Assembly (NCBI GenBank): GCA_003484865.1
Contig: DMZT01000323.1
Span: forward strand, 1-6,953
From: Stenotrophomonas sp.
GTDB lineage: Bacteria > Pseudomonadota > Gammaproteobacteria > Xanthomonadales > Xanthomonadaceae
Length of the DNA stretch: 6,953 bases
Reading direction: 5' to 3'
Shown here: piece by piece, positions 1 to 6,953 of the stretch
Layout of the letters: each line of letters starts with the position of its first letter
How positions within the stretch are numbered: the first letter of the stretch is position 1
Made by a program: the position numbers and the translations under genes
Notes under the pieces: model-generated
What the model saw: only the letters and a program-made list of their open reading frames with translations
Told to the model about the DNA's origin: nothing
Databases searched by the model: none

Positions 1-826
1 CGATCGCCGCGGCCTGCTGGGCATCGATCCCGGCCAGGCCCTCGGCGCCCGGCGTACGCAGCACCGCGCCCTGCTTGAGCAGGTTCACGTTGCCACGGAT
101 GAAGGCCTCGGGATTGGCCCGCAGCAGCGCGATCATCGCCTGGTCGCGGTTGACGCCCTGCTCGCGCGCCAGCGAACCGGCGATCTGCGAGAGGGTCTGG
201 CCACGCTGCACGGTGACGCTGCCATCGGCGGCGACGGGTGCGGCCGATGCTGCGCGTGGCGCGACCGGGCGCGGCGTGGTCGCCGGTTCCGTACGGCGCG
301 GCGGCGTGGCGGCGACCGGCGCCGCCTGCGGTTCGGGCTCGCGGATGATGGCATTGGACATCGCGCCTGCCGGAGCCACGCTCTCCGGCTCGGCCACGCC
401 GGCGGCGCTGTTGGGCGCATCCACCAGGGCGGAGTATTCGCGGACCAGACGGCCCTGCCCCCAATCGGCTTCGATCAGGAAATTCAACGAGGGCGTCGCC
501 ACGGGCGCATGACTGCTGACGCGCACCACAGCGCGGCCCTGCGCATTGCGGGTCAACTCAAACTGCAGTTCGCTGACCAGTCCGGACGGCGGTTCCAGCC
601 CGACCCGGGCGAAGGTCGCCGGCGAGGCCAGTGCAACGCGGAGGTTTTCCAGCTCGGACGGATCGGCGGAAATGACCGGGATTTCGGCCAGCAGGGGTTG
701 GCCCGGTTTGGACAGCACCCGGATATCGCCCAGGCCCAGGGCCATGGCGGAACTGCTGGCCAGGGCCAGCAGCAGCGTCGACACATACTTGAGCGGACGC
801 ACTGCGCCCGGAGCCCGGTTCTTCAT
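1..826 (-). CDS. fimV: FimV, type IV pilus / peptidoglycan-binding hub protein (N-terminal 275 residues; 3' end outside the window)
   Basis: The frame is open from ATG 826 through the left edge, so only the N-terminal part is visible. Residues 1-29 form a signal peptide: basic start, hydrophobic stretch LLLALASSSAMA, likely cleavage before LGLGDI. The mature start GLGDIRVLSKPGQPLLAEI is the FimV signature, and PSLNFLIEADWGQGRLVREY (about 112-131) belongs to the same conserved N-terminal domain. A Pro/Ala-rich linker follows (about 145-200), then a LysM peptidoglycan-binding motif at about 203-258 (VTVQRGQTLSQIA...NLLKQGAVLRTP). FimV family proteins are inner-membrane anchored, needed for type IV pilus secretin assembly and twitching in Pseudomonas, and normally much longer, with a C-terminal TPR/FimV domain that would lie to the left. 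It follows asd, as in pseudomonads. No good Shine-Dalgarno precedes the start; see the -10-like site at 834-839. The family is very secure; function in this organism is inferred. Confidence 0.95.
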   Translation of the reverse strand, partial: MKNRAPGAVRPLKYVSTLLLALASSSAMALGLGDIRVLSKPGQPLLAEIPVISADPSELENLRVALASPATFARVGLEPPSGLVSELQFELTRNAQGRAVVRVSSHAPVATPSLNFLIEADWGQGRLVREYSALVDAPNSAAGVAEPESVAPAGAMSNAIIREPEPQAAPVAATPPRRTEPATTPRPVAPRAASAAPVAADGSVTVQRGQTLSQIAGSLAREQGVNRDQAMIALLRANPEAFIRGNVNLLKQGAVLRTPGAEGLAGIDAQQAAAI

Positions 827-833
827 GGCGGCC

Positions 834-839
834 AATATA
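834..839 (-). promoter_or_regulatory. Possible -10 element for fimV
   Basis: On the minus strand the hexamer TATATT ends 7 nt before the fimV ATG. If used as a sigma-70 -10 box, transcription would begin at or next to the start codon, giving a leaderless mRNA, which fits the lack of a ribosome binding site. No convincing -35 is seen at 16-18 nt spacing; a TTGAAA (865-870) lies 25 nt upstream of the hexamer, too far for a normal promoter. Suggestive only. Confidence 0.35.
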
Positions 840-874
840 ACGGCTCCCCCCGTGATCGGCGATGTTTCAATGCG

Positions 875-908
875 GGTGGTCGGCGGCATCCCCATGCCGC
901 CGACCACC
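875..908 (-). terminator. Perfect 15-bp hairpin between asd and fimV (terminator-like, no U-tract)
   Basis: Arms 875-889 (GGTGGTCGGCGGCAT) and 894-908 (ATGCCGCCGACCACC) are perfect reverse complements around a 4-nt CCCC/GGGG loop. The hairpin begins 6 nt after the asd stop (915-917). No run of T follows it on either strand, so it is not a classical intrinsic terminator. It could act as a U-tail-less terminator, a 3'-end stabiliser, or a partial barrier that separates asd from fimV expression. It lacks the GTAG border of the other repeats in this window. Confidence 0.5.
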
Positions 909-914
909 ACGGGA

Positions 915-1940
<1,026 letters not shown>

Positions 1941-1945
1941 GAGAA

Positions 1946-1950
1946 CCTCT
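1946..1950 (-). promoter_or_regulatory. asd: Shine-Dalgarno of asd
   Basis: AGAGG on the minus strand sits 5 nt before ATG 1940. It is the clearest ribosome binding site in the minus-strand block and decides the asd start against the upstream in-frame ATG at 2009. Confidence 0.75.
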
Positions 1951-1957
1951 GTTGGGT

Positions 1958-2064
1958 GTACCGACCCGTGGCCGATACGTAACGTGCGTTGGGGATGTGT
2001 ACCGACCAACGATCGGTACCTGCCGTGCCTTGGAGATATGTGCCGACCATCGGTCGGTACCTAC
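1958..2064 (-). repeat. Three-copy REP/SMAG-like palindrome array in the asd leader (41-bp period)
   Basis: There are three 21-bp palindromes with 9-bp arms and 3-nt loops at 1958-1978, 1999-2019 and 2040-2060. Their starts are exactly 41 bp apart. On the plus strand the left arm is GTACCGACC in the first two and GTGCCGACC in the third; the right arms are GGCCGATAC, GATCGGTAC and GGTCGGTAC. The 20-nt spacers of the first two units match at about 14 of 20 positions, so whole units were probably duplicated. Only the unit next to the dehydrogenase has the GTAG border (minus strand, 2061-2064) that defines SMAG elements of Stenotrophomonas; the other two have degenerate borders (GCAG, TTAC). Such REP-type elements are usually moved by RAYT transposases encoded elsewhere and often lie at 3' ends of genes. 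Here they fill the asd 5' leader and could form three small hairpins in the RNA. Confidence 0.8.
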
Positions 2065-2070
2065 CGGTTC

Positions 2071-2102
2071 GGGAACCTCGCCTGTTGGCCAGCGCGGTTC
2101 CC
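2071..2102 (-). terminator. Hairpin starting at the dehydrogenase stop codon (terminator-like, no U-tract)
   Basis: On the minus strand GGGAACC (2102-2096, beginning with the G of the TAG stop) pairs perfectly with GGTTCCC (2077-2071). After one G/A mismatch the stem continues for about 4 more pairs (GCGC-side against GCG plus a wobble), with a loop of about 8 nt. There is no T run after it; the palindrome array begins 6 nt further on. It could end or stabilise the prmB-aroC-dehydrogenase transcript, with asd then depending on read-through or a separate promoter. Confidence 0.45.
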
Positions 2103-3157
2103 TATCGTTTTGCGTCGTCGATTTTTTTGCCGCCCACGGTCGCACCGCCGGTTTTCACGGCAGCGACAGCGTCGGCGTTGATCGCGCTTGGCGGGTGGCC
2201 GGCATCCGGGCCCTGCCCCAGTGCGGCGGTCAGGTTGTCCACGGCCAGCTGCACCATCGCCCGGCGGGTGGCCTGGCTGGCGCTGCCGATATGCGGGGTC
2301 AGCACGATGTTGTGCAGGGCGAGCAGTTCCGGGCGCACCGTCGGCTCACCTTCGAACACATCCAGCCCGGCCGCGGCCAGGCGCCCGTTGGCCAGGGCAT
2401 CGGCGAGCGCCAGCTCATCCACGATACCGCCGCGGGCGATGTTGATCAGCGTGGCGGTCGGCTTCATCTTCGCCAGTGCATCGGCATCGATGATGTGGTG
2501 CGAGGCGGCGTTGTAAGGCAGCACGAGCACGAGGTGATCGGCCTGCGCCAGCAGCGTATCCAGATCCACATACTGCGCGCCAACCTCGGCCTCGGTGGCC
2601 TCGGGCAGCTGCGAACGGTTGTGGTACAGCACGCGCATGCCGAAGCCGTGTGCGCCGCGGCGGGCGATGCCCTGACCGATGCGGCCCATGCCGAGGATGC
2701 CCAGCGTGCTGCCGTGGATGTCCGCACCGAGCATGGTCTGGAACGACCATTGCCCCCACTGCCCGTCACGCAGCCAGCGCTCGGATTCGGTGATGCGGCG
2801 CGCGGTGGCCATCAGCAGCGCGAAGCCGAGGTCGGCCGTGGTTTCGGTCAACACATCCGGGGTATTGCTGGCCAGGATACCGGCGGCGCTGAGCGCGTCG
2901 ATATCCAGGTTGTTGTAGCCCACACCGACGTTGGCGATCGCGCGCAGCTGGGGCGCGTTGGCGATCTCGGCCGCACCGATCCGTTCGTTGAGGGTGATCA
3001 GCGCGCCGTCGACGTGGGCCAGCTGTTCGGCCAGTTTCTGCGGCGTATAGCGGGTGACGTCGCCGGTCATGGTCAGGTCGAAATGCTGCCCGAGCTGTTC
3101 GACGACATCGTCGAACAGGGGCTGGCTGACCCAGACCTTGGGGCGCCGATCAGCCAT
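2102..3157 (-). CDS. D-2-hydroxyacid dehydrogenase, GhrB/TkrA-like (glyoxylate/hydroxypyruvate/2-ketogluconate reductase family)
   Basis: 351 residues, cytoplasmic. The catalytic domain comes first (1-100, with [14 protein letters not shown]), followed by an NAD(P)-binding Rossmann domain with GMGRIG (156-161). The family catalytic trio is present: Arg242 in NIARGG, Glu271 in FEGEP and His289 in TPHIGSA. Basic residues after the second beta strand (HNRS, 179-182) suggest NADPH preference. Family knowledge points to reduction of glyoxylate, hydroxypyruvate or 2-ketogluconate; the exact substrate cannot be read from the sequence. The family is usually about 320-330 residues. This protein adds some 25 residues of low-complexity, Lys-rich tail (from about 326, ending KKIDDAKR). 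The start is ATG 3157, overlapping the aroC stop by 8 nt; the frame opens further to 3196 but that part lies inside aroC. It is probably co-transcribed with aroC. SerA is an alternative but lacks support: there is no ACT domain. Confidence 0.9.
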   Translation of the reverse strand: MADRRPKVWVSQPLFDDVVEQLGQHFDLTMTGDVTRYTPQKLAEQLAHVDGALITLNERIGAAEIANAPQLRAIANVGVGYNNLDIDALSAAGILASNTPDVLTETTADLGFALLMATARRITESERWLRDGQWGQWSFQTMLGADIHGSTLGILGMGRIGQGIARRGAHGFGMRVLYHNRSQLPEATEAEVGAQYVDLDTLLAQADHLVLVLPYNAASHHIIDADALAKMKPTATLINIARGGIVDELALADALANGRLAAAGLDVFEGEPTVRPELLALHNIVLTPHIGSASQATRRAMVQLAVDNLTAALGQGPDAGHPPSAINADAVAAVKTGGATVGGKKIDDAKR

Positions 3158-4253
3158 CGATCGTGCCCGGAATACGCGGCGTGATCTCGCCGACATCGCC
3201 GCACTGGGCGCGGTGGCGCAGCGCCTGGTCCATCAGCACCAGCGCCATCATCGCCTCGGCGATCGGAGTGGCGCGGATGCCCACGCACGGATCGTGACGG
3301 CCGGTGGTGATCACCTCGACCGAGGCACCGCTGGCGTCCACCGTGGCACCGGGCAGGCGCAGGCTGGAGGTCGGCTTGAGCACGATCGAGGCGGTGACCT
3401 GCTGGCCGGTGGAGATGCCACCGAGGATGCCGCCGGCATGGTTGCTGGCAAACCCCTGCGGGGTGAGCAGGTCACGGTGTTCGGTGCCCTTCTGCGCGGC
3501 GCTGGCAAAGCCGTCGCCGATCTCCACGCCCTTGACTGCATTGATGCTCATCAGCGCGGCCGCCAGATCGCCATCGAGCTTGCCGTAGATCGGCTCGCCC
3601 CAGCCCGGCGGTACGCCGTCAGCCACCACGTTGACCCGCGCACCGACCGAATCGCCGGACTTGCGCAGCGCATCCATGTAGCTCTCCAGCGCGGGCACCT
3701 GATCGGCGACCGGCCAGAAGAACGGATTGTCTTCCACCGCCGACCAGTCGAACCCGGTCGGGGTGATCTCGCCCAACTGCGAGAGATAGCCACGCACGGT
3801 GACGCCATGCCGCTGCAGCAGCCACTTCTTGGCGATCACGCCGGCAGCGACGCGCATGGTGGTTTCGCGCGCGGAGGAACGACCGCCACCGCGCGGATCG
3901 CGGATGCCGTACTTCTGCCAGTAGCTGTAGTCGGCATGGCCCGGACGGAACTGCTGGGCGATGTTGGTGTAATCCTTGCTGCGCTGGTCCGTATTGCGGA
4001 TCAGCAGCCCGATCGGGGTGCCGGTGGTACGGCCTTCGTACACCCCGGACAGGATCTCGATCTCATCGGCTTCACGCCGCGCGGAGGTGTGCCGGCTCTT
4101 GCCGGTCGCCCGCCGCTGCAGATCATGGGCGAATTCGTCGGCGCTGATCTCCAGCCCCGGCGGACAGCCGTCCACCACGCAGCCGATCGCCGGACCGTGC
4201 GATTCGCCGAAGGTGGTGACGGTCAGCAGTTTGCCGAAGCTGTTGGAACTCAC
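3150..4253 (-). CDS. aroC: Chorismate synthase
   Basis: 367 residues, the normal bacterial length. It converts 5-enolpyruvylshikimate-3-phosphate to chorismate using reduced FMN, the last step of the shikimate pathway. All family signatures are visible: SFGESHG-type motif (TTFGESHG, 13-20, with His19), RPGHAD (103-108, His106), [14 protein letters not shown] (118-131) and [18 protein letters not shown] (318-335, Asp321). The two histidines and the aspartate correspond to residues implicated in catalysis. The start is GTG 4253 because [17 protein letters not shown] aligns with the family N-terminus; an ATG at 4310 would add 19 unrelated residues inside prmB. The GTG start shares GTGA (4250-4253) with the prmB stop, so translation is probably coupled, and no separate ribosome site is needed. 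The TGA stop overlaps the dehydrogenase start by 8 nt. Confidence 0.98.
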   Translation of the reverse strand: MSSNSFGKLLTVTTFGESHGPAIGCVVDGCPPGLEISADEFAHDLQRRATGKSRHTSARREADEIEILSGVYEGRTTGTPIGLLIRNTDQRSKDYTNIAQQFRPGHADYSYWQKYGIRDPRGGGRSSARETTMRVAAGVIAKKWLLQRHGVTVRGYLSQLGEITPTGFDWSAVEDNPFFWPVADQVPALESYMDALRKSGDSVGARVNVVADGVPPGWGEPIYGKLDGDLAAALMSINAVKGVEIGDGFASAAQKGTEHRDLLTPQGFASNHAGGILGGISTGQQVTASIVLKPTSSLRLPGATVDASGASVEVITTGRHDPCVGIRATPIAEAMMALVLMDQALRHRAQCGDVGEITPRIPGTIDG

Positions 4254-5179
4254 GGCCGCTGCGCTGCCAGTTCGGTGATGCGGGCGCTGTGCGCGATCAG
4301 TTCGCGGCACTCCACGGCGAAGATGCCCATCTGGCCGACCTTGAACTCGACCCAGCGGAAATCCACTTCCGGCAGCAGCTTGTACAGGTGCTGCTCGGAC
4401 TCACCCACTTCACAGATCAGCAGGCCATCCTCGCTCAGGTGCAGCGGGGCATCGCGCAGGATCTTCAGCACCAGGTCCAGGCCGTCGTCGCCGGCACGCA
4501 GGCCCATCTCCGGCTCGTAGGCATATTCCCGCGGCAGGGCATCGGTCTCGTCGTTGGTGACGTACGGGGGATTGGTGACGATCAGGTCGTAGTGACGGCC
4601 GGTCAGGCCGTTGAACAGGTCGGACTTGAGCAGGGTGACGTTGGACGTCTGCAGACGTTCCTTGTTCTCTTCGGCCAGCGAGAGTGCTTCGTCGCTGAGG
4701 TCGACGCCGTCCACTTCCCAGTTGGGGTAGTAGTGGCCCATGGCGATGGCGATGCAGCCCGAGCCGGTGCACAGGTCGAGGGCGCGATGGACATCGCGGC
4801 CGGCCAGCCACGGCTCGAAGCCGCACTCGATCAGTTCGGCGATCGGGGAGCGCGGCACCAGGGCACGCCTGTCGCTCTTGAAGCTCAGGCCGGCGAACCA
4901 GGCCTCACCGGTGAGGTAGGCAGCCGGGATGCGCTCGTCGATGCGGCGCTGGAACAGCTCCAGCACGCGGACCTTTTCGTCCTGCAGCAGGCGGGCCTGG
5001 CCGTAGGCCGGGCCGAGGTCATGCGGGAGGTGCAGGCTGTGCAGGACGAGCTGGGTGGCTTCGTCCAGGGCATTGTCGTAGCTGTGCCCGAAGGTCAGCC
5101 CGGCGGCGTTGAAACGGCTGGTGCCGTAGCGGATCAGGTCGATGATCGTGTGGAGTTCGGCGGCCGTTTCGGCGGTCAT
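4250..5179 (-). CDS. prmB: Ribosomal protein L3 N5-glutamine methyltransferase
   Basis: 309 residues, close to the E. coli PrmB length (310). It transfers a methyl group from S-adenosylmethionine to a glutamine of ribosomal protein L3. The N-terminal helical recognition domain (1-100, [18 protein letters not shown] and the [10 protein letters not shown] segment) leads into a class I methyltransferase fold. Motif I is [11 protein letters not shown] (135-145), an acidic SAM-ribose residue is Asp160 in GVDLS, and the substrate-glutamine motif NPPY is at 203-206. The N-terminal features and tail ([12 protein letters not shown]) favour PrmB over the release-factor enzyme PrmC. The start ATG 5179 matches family length; an open frame continuing upstream to 6019 is antisense to the SCO1 gene and is rejected. 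Only a weak Shine-Dalgarno precedes it. It is the first gene of the minus-strand block, with a TATAAT box 28 nt upstream, and overlaps aroC by 4 nt. Confidence 0.96.
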   Translation of the reverse strand: MTAETAAELHTIIDLIRYGTSRFNAAGLTFGHSYDNALDEATQLVLHSLHLPHDLGPAYGQARLLQDEKVRVLELFQRRIDERIPAAYLTGEAWFAGLSFKSDRRALVPRSPIAELIECGFEPWLAGRDVHRALDLCTGSGCIAIAMGHYYPNWEVDGVDLSDEALSLAEENKERLQTSNVTLLKSDLFNGLTGRHYDLIVTNPPYVTNDETDALPREYAYEPEMGLRAGDDGLDLVLKILRDAPLHLSEDGLLICEVGESEQHLYKLLPEVDFRWVEFKVGQMGIFAVECRELIAHSARITELAAQRP

Positions 5180-5207
5180 GGCGGGGCAACAGGCAATGTG
5201 GCCCCCG

Positions 5208-5213
5208 ATTATA
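5208..5213 (-). promoter_or_regulatory. Probable -10 box of the prmB-aroC operon
   Basis: A consensus TATAAT on the minus strand lies 28 nt before the prmB ATG, in very GC-rich surroundings where it stands out. The predicted transcript would have a leader of about 20 nt. At 16-18 nt spacing the -35 position holds only poor matches (for example ATGCCC), so the promoter may be extended, activator-dependent or weak. The 216-nt divergent region 5180-5395 also holds the opposite-facing promoter and a small GCCCGGGC palindrome of no clear meaning. Confidence 0.55.
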
Positions 5214-5362
5214 GGCGCTGGGGCGGGCCGGGGCATCCGTTGCAGTCGAAACGAGCCGGAGCCCGGGCCACGGCGAGGATCAAGACAGAAGCCAATGCGG
5301 CGGTTGCCAGTCCGTGGGCTGGCGTGCCGACGCCCCTCCCGACAATCCGGCGTGGCTCCCTC

Positions 5363-5368
5363 TATCAT
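5363..5368 (+). promoter_or_regulatory. Possible -10 box of the SCO1-psd operon
   Basis: TATCAT lies 27 nt before ATG 5396, with CCGACA (5339-5344) 18 nt upstream as a partial -35 that matches TTGACA in its last four bases. GGGACGGGG (5382-5390) just ahead of the start can serve as the ribosome binding site, leaving 5 nt to the ATG. The spacing is good but the hexamer matches are moderate. Confidence 0.45.
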
Positions 5369-5395
5369 GGTGGCCACTTCCGGGACGGGGCCCTT

Positions 5396-6046
5396 ATGTT
5401 CAATCGCAATGTCGGCATCATCCTGCTGATCGCCCTGGCCGCCGGGCTGGGCCTGGTCGTGGCACAGAAGGTCTTCGCGCCCAAGCCAAGCGGTGACCGC
5501 CCTGCCACCGAATCGATCACGTTCTATCCGCAGCCGCGTCCGCTGCCCGATTTCAACCTGGGTCAGTCCGATGGCACCCGCCTGATTCCGGGTGAGCTGA
5601 AGGGCCACTGGACCCTGGTGTTCCTGGGCTTCACCTTCTGCCCGGATGTGTGCCCGACCACGCTGGCCGATCTGGCCCAGGCCCAGAAACAGTGGGAAGC
5701 CCTGCCCGAGACGCTGCGCCCGCGGCTGGTCTTCATTTCGGTCGATCCCGAGCGCGATACGCCGGCACGGCTGGGCGAGTACGTGCATGCGTTCCATAAG
5801 GACACCCTGGCCGCGACGGCCGATGTGCCCTCGCTGGAGCGTTTCGCCACCTCGCTGGGCTTTGTGTTCCAGAAGGTGCCGGGCAAGCACTTCGACGAGA
5901 ACCCCGAGGATTACACCCTCGAACACTCGGCCAGCCTGGCCGTGCTGGACCCGGAAGGCCGCCTGGCCGGTCTGATCCGCCCTCCTTTCCAAGCGCAGGC
6001 CATTGCCCGCGACCTGCAACTGCTGACCGAGAAATCCGCCCCATGA
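5396..6046 (+). CDS. SCO1/SenC/PrrC family copper chaperone for cytochrome c oxidase assembly
   Basis: 216 residues. An N-terminal membrane anchor (about 7-23, [17 protein letters not shown]) places a thioredoxin-fold domain in the periplasm. The copper site is complete: the CxxxC motif in TFCPDVCP (Cys82, Cys86) and the distal His177 in YTLEHSASL. The thioredoxin-like core also shows [11 protein letters not shown] and [17 protein letters not shown] proteins deliver copper to the CuA site of cytochrome oxidase subunit II or keep its cysteines reduced; some members respond to redox state. The start ATG 5396 gives a normal anchor and is preceded by a G-rich ribosome site. The frame is open far upstream, but that part is antisense to prmB. 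The stop TGA shares ATGA (6043-6046) with the psd start. No oxidase genes are in the window, so its partner oxidase is unknown. Confidence 0.95.
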   Translation: MFNRNVGIILLIALAAGLGLVVAQKVFAPKPSGDRPATESITFYPQPRPLPDFNLGQSDGTRLIPGELKGHWTLVFLGFTFCPDVCPTTLADLAQAQKQWEALPETLRPRLVFISVDPERDTPARLGEYVHAFHKDTLAATADVPSLERFATSLGFVFQKVPGKHFDENPEDYTLEHSASLAVLDPEGRLAGLIRPPFQAQAIARDLQLLTEKSAP

Positions 6047-6885
6047 GTTTGATGACCACGCTGAGCTACGCCCTGCCCCATCGCCTGCTGTCGTCCATGG
6101 CGCGCAGACTGGCGTACTCCAGCAACCCGCGGGTCTCGCGCTGGCTGATCGATACGGTCACCGCCAAGTTCGGCGTGAATCTGGCCGAAGCCGCCAACCC
6201 GGACCCGCGCAGCTACCCGACCTTCAACCAGTTCTTCACCCGGGCGCTGAAGCCGGGCGCGCGCGTGGCCGACGCCGATCCGCGCACGCTGGTGATGCCG
6301 GCCGATGGCCGGATCAGCCAGCTGGGCAAGATCGAGGACGGCCGCATCTTCCAGGCCAAGGGCCAGTCCTTCACCGCCGCCGAGCTGCTGGGCGATGCCA
6401 AGGATGCCGAGGTCTTCCACCACGGCCTGTTCGCGACGGTGTATCTGTCGCCGAAGGATTACCACCGCGTGCACATGCCGTGGACCGGCACGCTGCGCGA
6501 GACCGTGCACGTGCCGGGGCGGTTGTTCAGCGTCGGCCCGGCCGCGGTGAACAGGGTGCCGGGGTTGTTCGCCCGCAACGAACGCCTGGTCTGTCACTTC
6601 GATACGGACTTCGGCCCGATGGTCTCGGTGATGGTCGGCGCGCTGCTGGTCTCCGGCGTGGAGACGGTGTGGGGCGGCGAGGAGATTCCGGCCTACGGCG
6701 ATACGATCACGCGCAAGGATTACCGCGGCAAGGGCATCACCCTGGAGCGCTTCGCGGAGATGGCGCGCTTCAACTACGGCTCCACCGTGATCGTGCTGCT
6801 GCCGCCGGGGGTGGCCGAGTTCGCGCCACACCTGGATGCCGAGCATGCGGTTCAGTTGGGGCAGGCACTGGCCACCCTGAAGTAA
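6043..6885 (+). CDS. psd: Phosphatidylserine decarboxylase proenzyme
   Basis: 280 residues, typical of the type I bacterial enzyme. It decarboxylates phosphatidylserine to phosphatidylethanolamine at the inner membrane. The proenzyme cleaves itself at the GST motif (YGST, 245-248) between Gly246 and Ser247, turning the serine into the pyruvoyl cofactor; the large beta chain is about 1-246 and the small alpha chain 247-280. Other family marks are PADG (86-89, Asp88), YHRVHMP (140-146, His141 and His144), [10 protein letters not shown] and the FARNER segment. Asp88, His144 and Ser247 correspond to the self-cleavage triad of the E. coli enzyme. The residue before GST is Tyr rather than the usual Leu. 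The N-terminal region (1-30, [20 protein letters not shown]) is an amphipathic membrane-binding stretch. ATG 6043 is chosen because it overlaps the SCO1 stop by 4 nt; ATG 6052 is a possible alternative. Confidence 0.97.
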   Translation: MSLMTTLSYALPHRLLSSMARRLAYSSNPRVSRWLIDTVTAKFGVNLAEAANPDPRSYPTFNQFFTRALKPGARVADADPRTLVMPADGRISQLGKIEDGRIFQAKGQSFTAAELLGDAKDAEVFHHGLFATVYLSPKDYHRVHMPWTGTLRETVHVPGRLFSVGPAAVNRVPGLFARNERLVCHFDTDFGPMVSVMVGALLVSGVETVWGGEEIPAYGDTITRKDYRGKGITLERFAEMARFNYGSTVIVLLPPGVAEFAPHLDAEHAVQLGQALATLK

Positions 6886-6887
6886 CG

Positions 6888-6938
6888 GTGGTATCGGCCG
6901 CTGGCCGGCATCGGGGTAGTGCCGGCCGCTGGCCGGCA
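6888..6938 (+). repeat. SMAG/REP-type palindrome dimer after psd
   Basis: There are two direct copies 28 bp apart. The right copy (6916-6938) is canonical: GTAG, then arm TGCCGGCC, loop GCT, arm GGCCGGCA (a perfect 8-bp stem). The left copy (6888-6910) has GTGG and arm TATCGGCC against the same GCT loop and right arm, with one mismatch and one wobble. It starts 2 nt after the psd stop, facing the same way as psd. GTAG-bordered stem-loops of this size are the SMAG elements described in Stenotrophomonas maltophilia, often found as dimers at gene 3' ends. It could protect or end the SCO1-psd mRNA, though no T-rich tail follows. The remaining 15 nt of the window show nothing identifiable. Confidence 0.82.
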
Positions 6939-6953
6939 TCGCAGTAAGATCGG

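Noticed and set aside
1941..2009. Longer Asd N-terminus starting at ATG 2009
   Set aside because: The added 23 residues are translated palindromic repeat; the family N-terminus and the AGAGG site support ATG 1940.
1941..2101. Lysine riboswitch ahead of asd
   Set aside because: The leader consists of short tandem palindromes and lacks the large multi-helix fold and conserved core expected of an L-box.
1952..3184. 410-codon plus-strand open frame across the dehydrogenase, and a 260-codon frame (1200-1982) across asd
   Set aside because: Both mirror real genes on the minus strand and show no recognisable domains.
3054..4520. 488-codon plus-strand open frame across aroC
   Set aside because: It is antisense to well-supported aroC and prmB, with a composition typical of shadow frames in high-GC DNA.
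5306..5323. Small inverted repeat GCCAG/CTGGC in the divergent region
   Set aside because: A 5-bp stem with an 8-nt loop is expected by chance in such GC-rich DNA and does not fit a recognisable operator.
4250..6019. 589-codon minus-strand open frame that would extend PrmB by 280 residues
   Set aside because: The extra part is antisense to SCO1 and the divergent promoter region, and PrmB from ATG 5179 already has the full family length.
4289..6046. 585-codon plus-strand open frame
   Set aside because: Its last 216 residues are the real SCO1 protein; the rest is antisense to prmB and composed of GC-bias residues, with no family features. The SCO1 start at 5396 has a proper anchor and ribosome site.

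Overview
This window looks like core chromosome from a GC-rich gammaproteobacterium of the Xanthomonadaceae, most likely Stenotrophomonas or a close relative. The evidence is the strongly G/C-biased third codon positions, the asd-fimV order shared by pseudomonads and xanthomonads, and short palindromes flanked by GTAG that resemble the SMAG/REP repeats known from S. maltophilia. The genus assignment is an inference, since no database search was possible.

Minus-strand block (1-5179), in transcription order: prmB (ribosomal protein L3 glutamine methyltransferase), aroC (chorismate synthase), a GhrB/TkrA-like D-2-hydroxyacid dehydrogenase, asd (aspartate-semialdehyde dehydrogenase) and the start of fimV (type IV pilus hub protein), which runs off the left edge. 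prmB/aroC overlap by 4 nt and aroC/dehydrogenase by 8 nt, so these three are almost certainly one transcript. A 161-nt gap (1941-2101) then separates the dehydrogenase from asd. It is filled with hairpins: one starting at the dehydrogenase stop codon, and a three-copy array of palindromes spaced exactly 41 bp apart in the asd leader. An 88-nt gap with a perfect 15-bp hairpin separates asd from fimV.

Plus-strand block (5396-6885): a SCO1/SenC copper chaperone for cytochrome oxidase assembly, followed by psd (phosphatidylserine decarboxylase) with a 4-nt ATGA overlap. The 216-nt divergent region (5180-5395) has a -10-like hexamer for each direction. After psd, the window ends in a two-copy SMAG-type palindrome dimer.

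Together the genes cover aromatic and aspartate-family amino acid synthesis, translation modification, envelope lipid synthesis, respiratory copper delivery and pilus assembly. I found no mobile element with its own transposase, no phage, CRISPR or defence genes, no tRNA or rRNA, and no convincing new multi-gene system. The most noteworthy structures are the intergenic palindrome arrays and a possible leaderless fimV start. Many long antisense open frames occur, but they are GC-bias shadows of the genes listed here.
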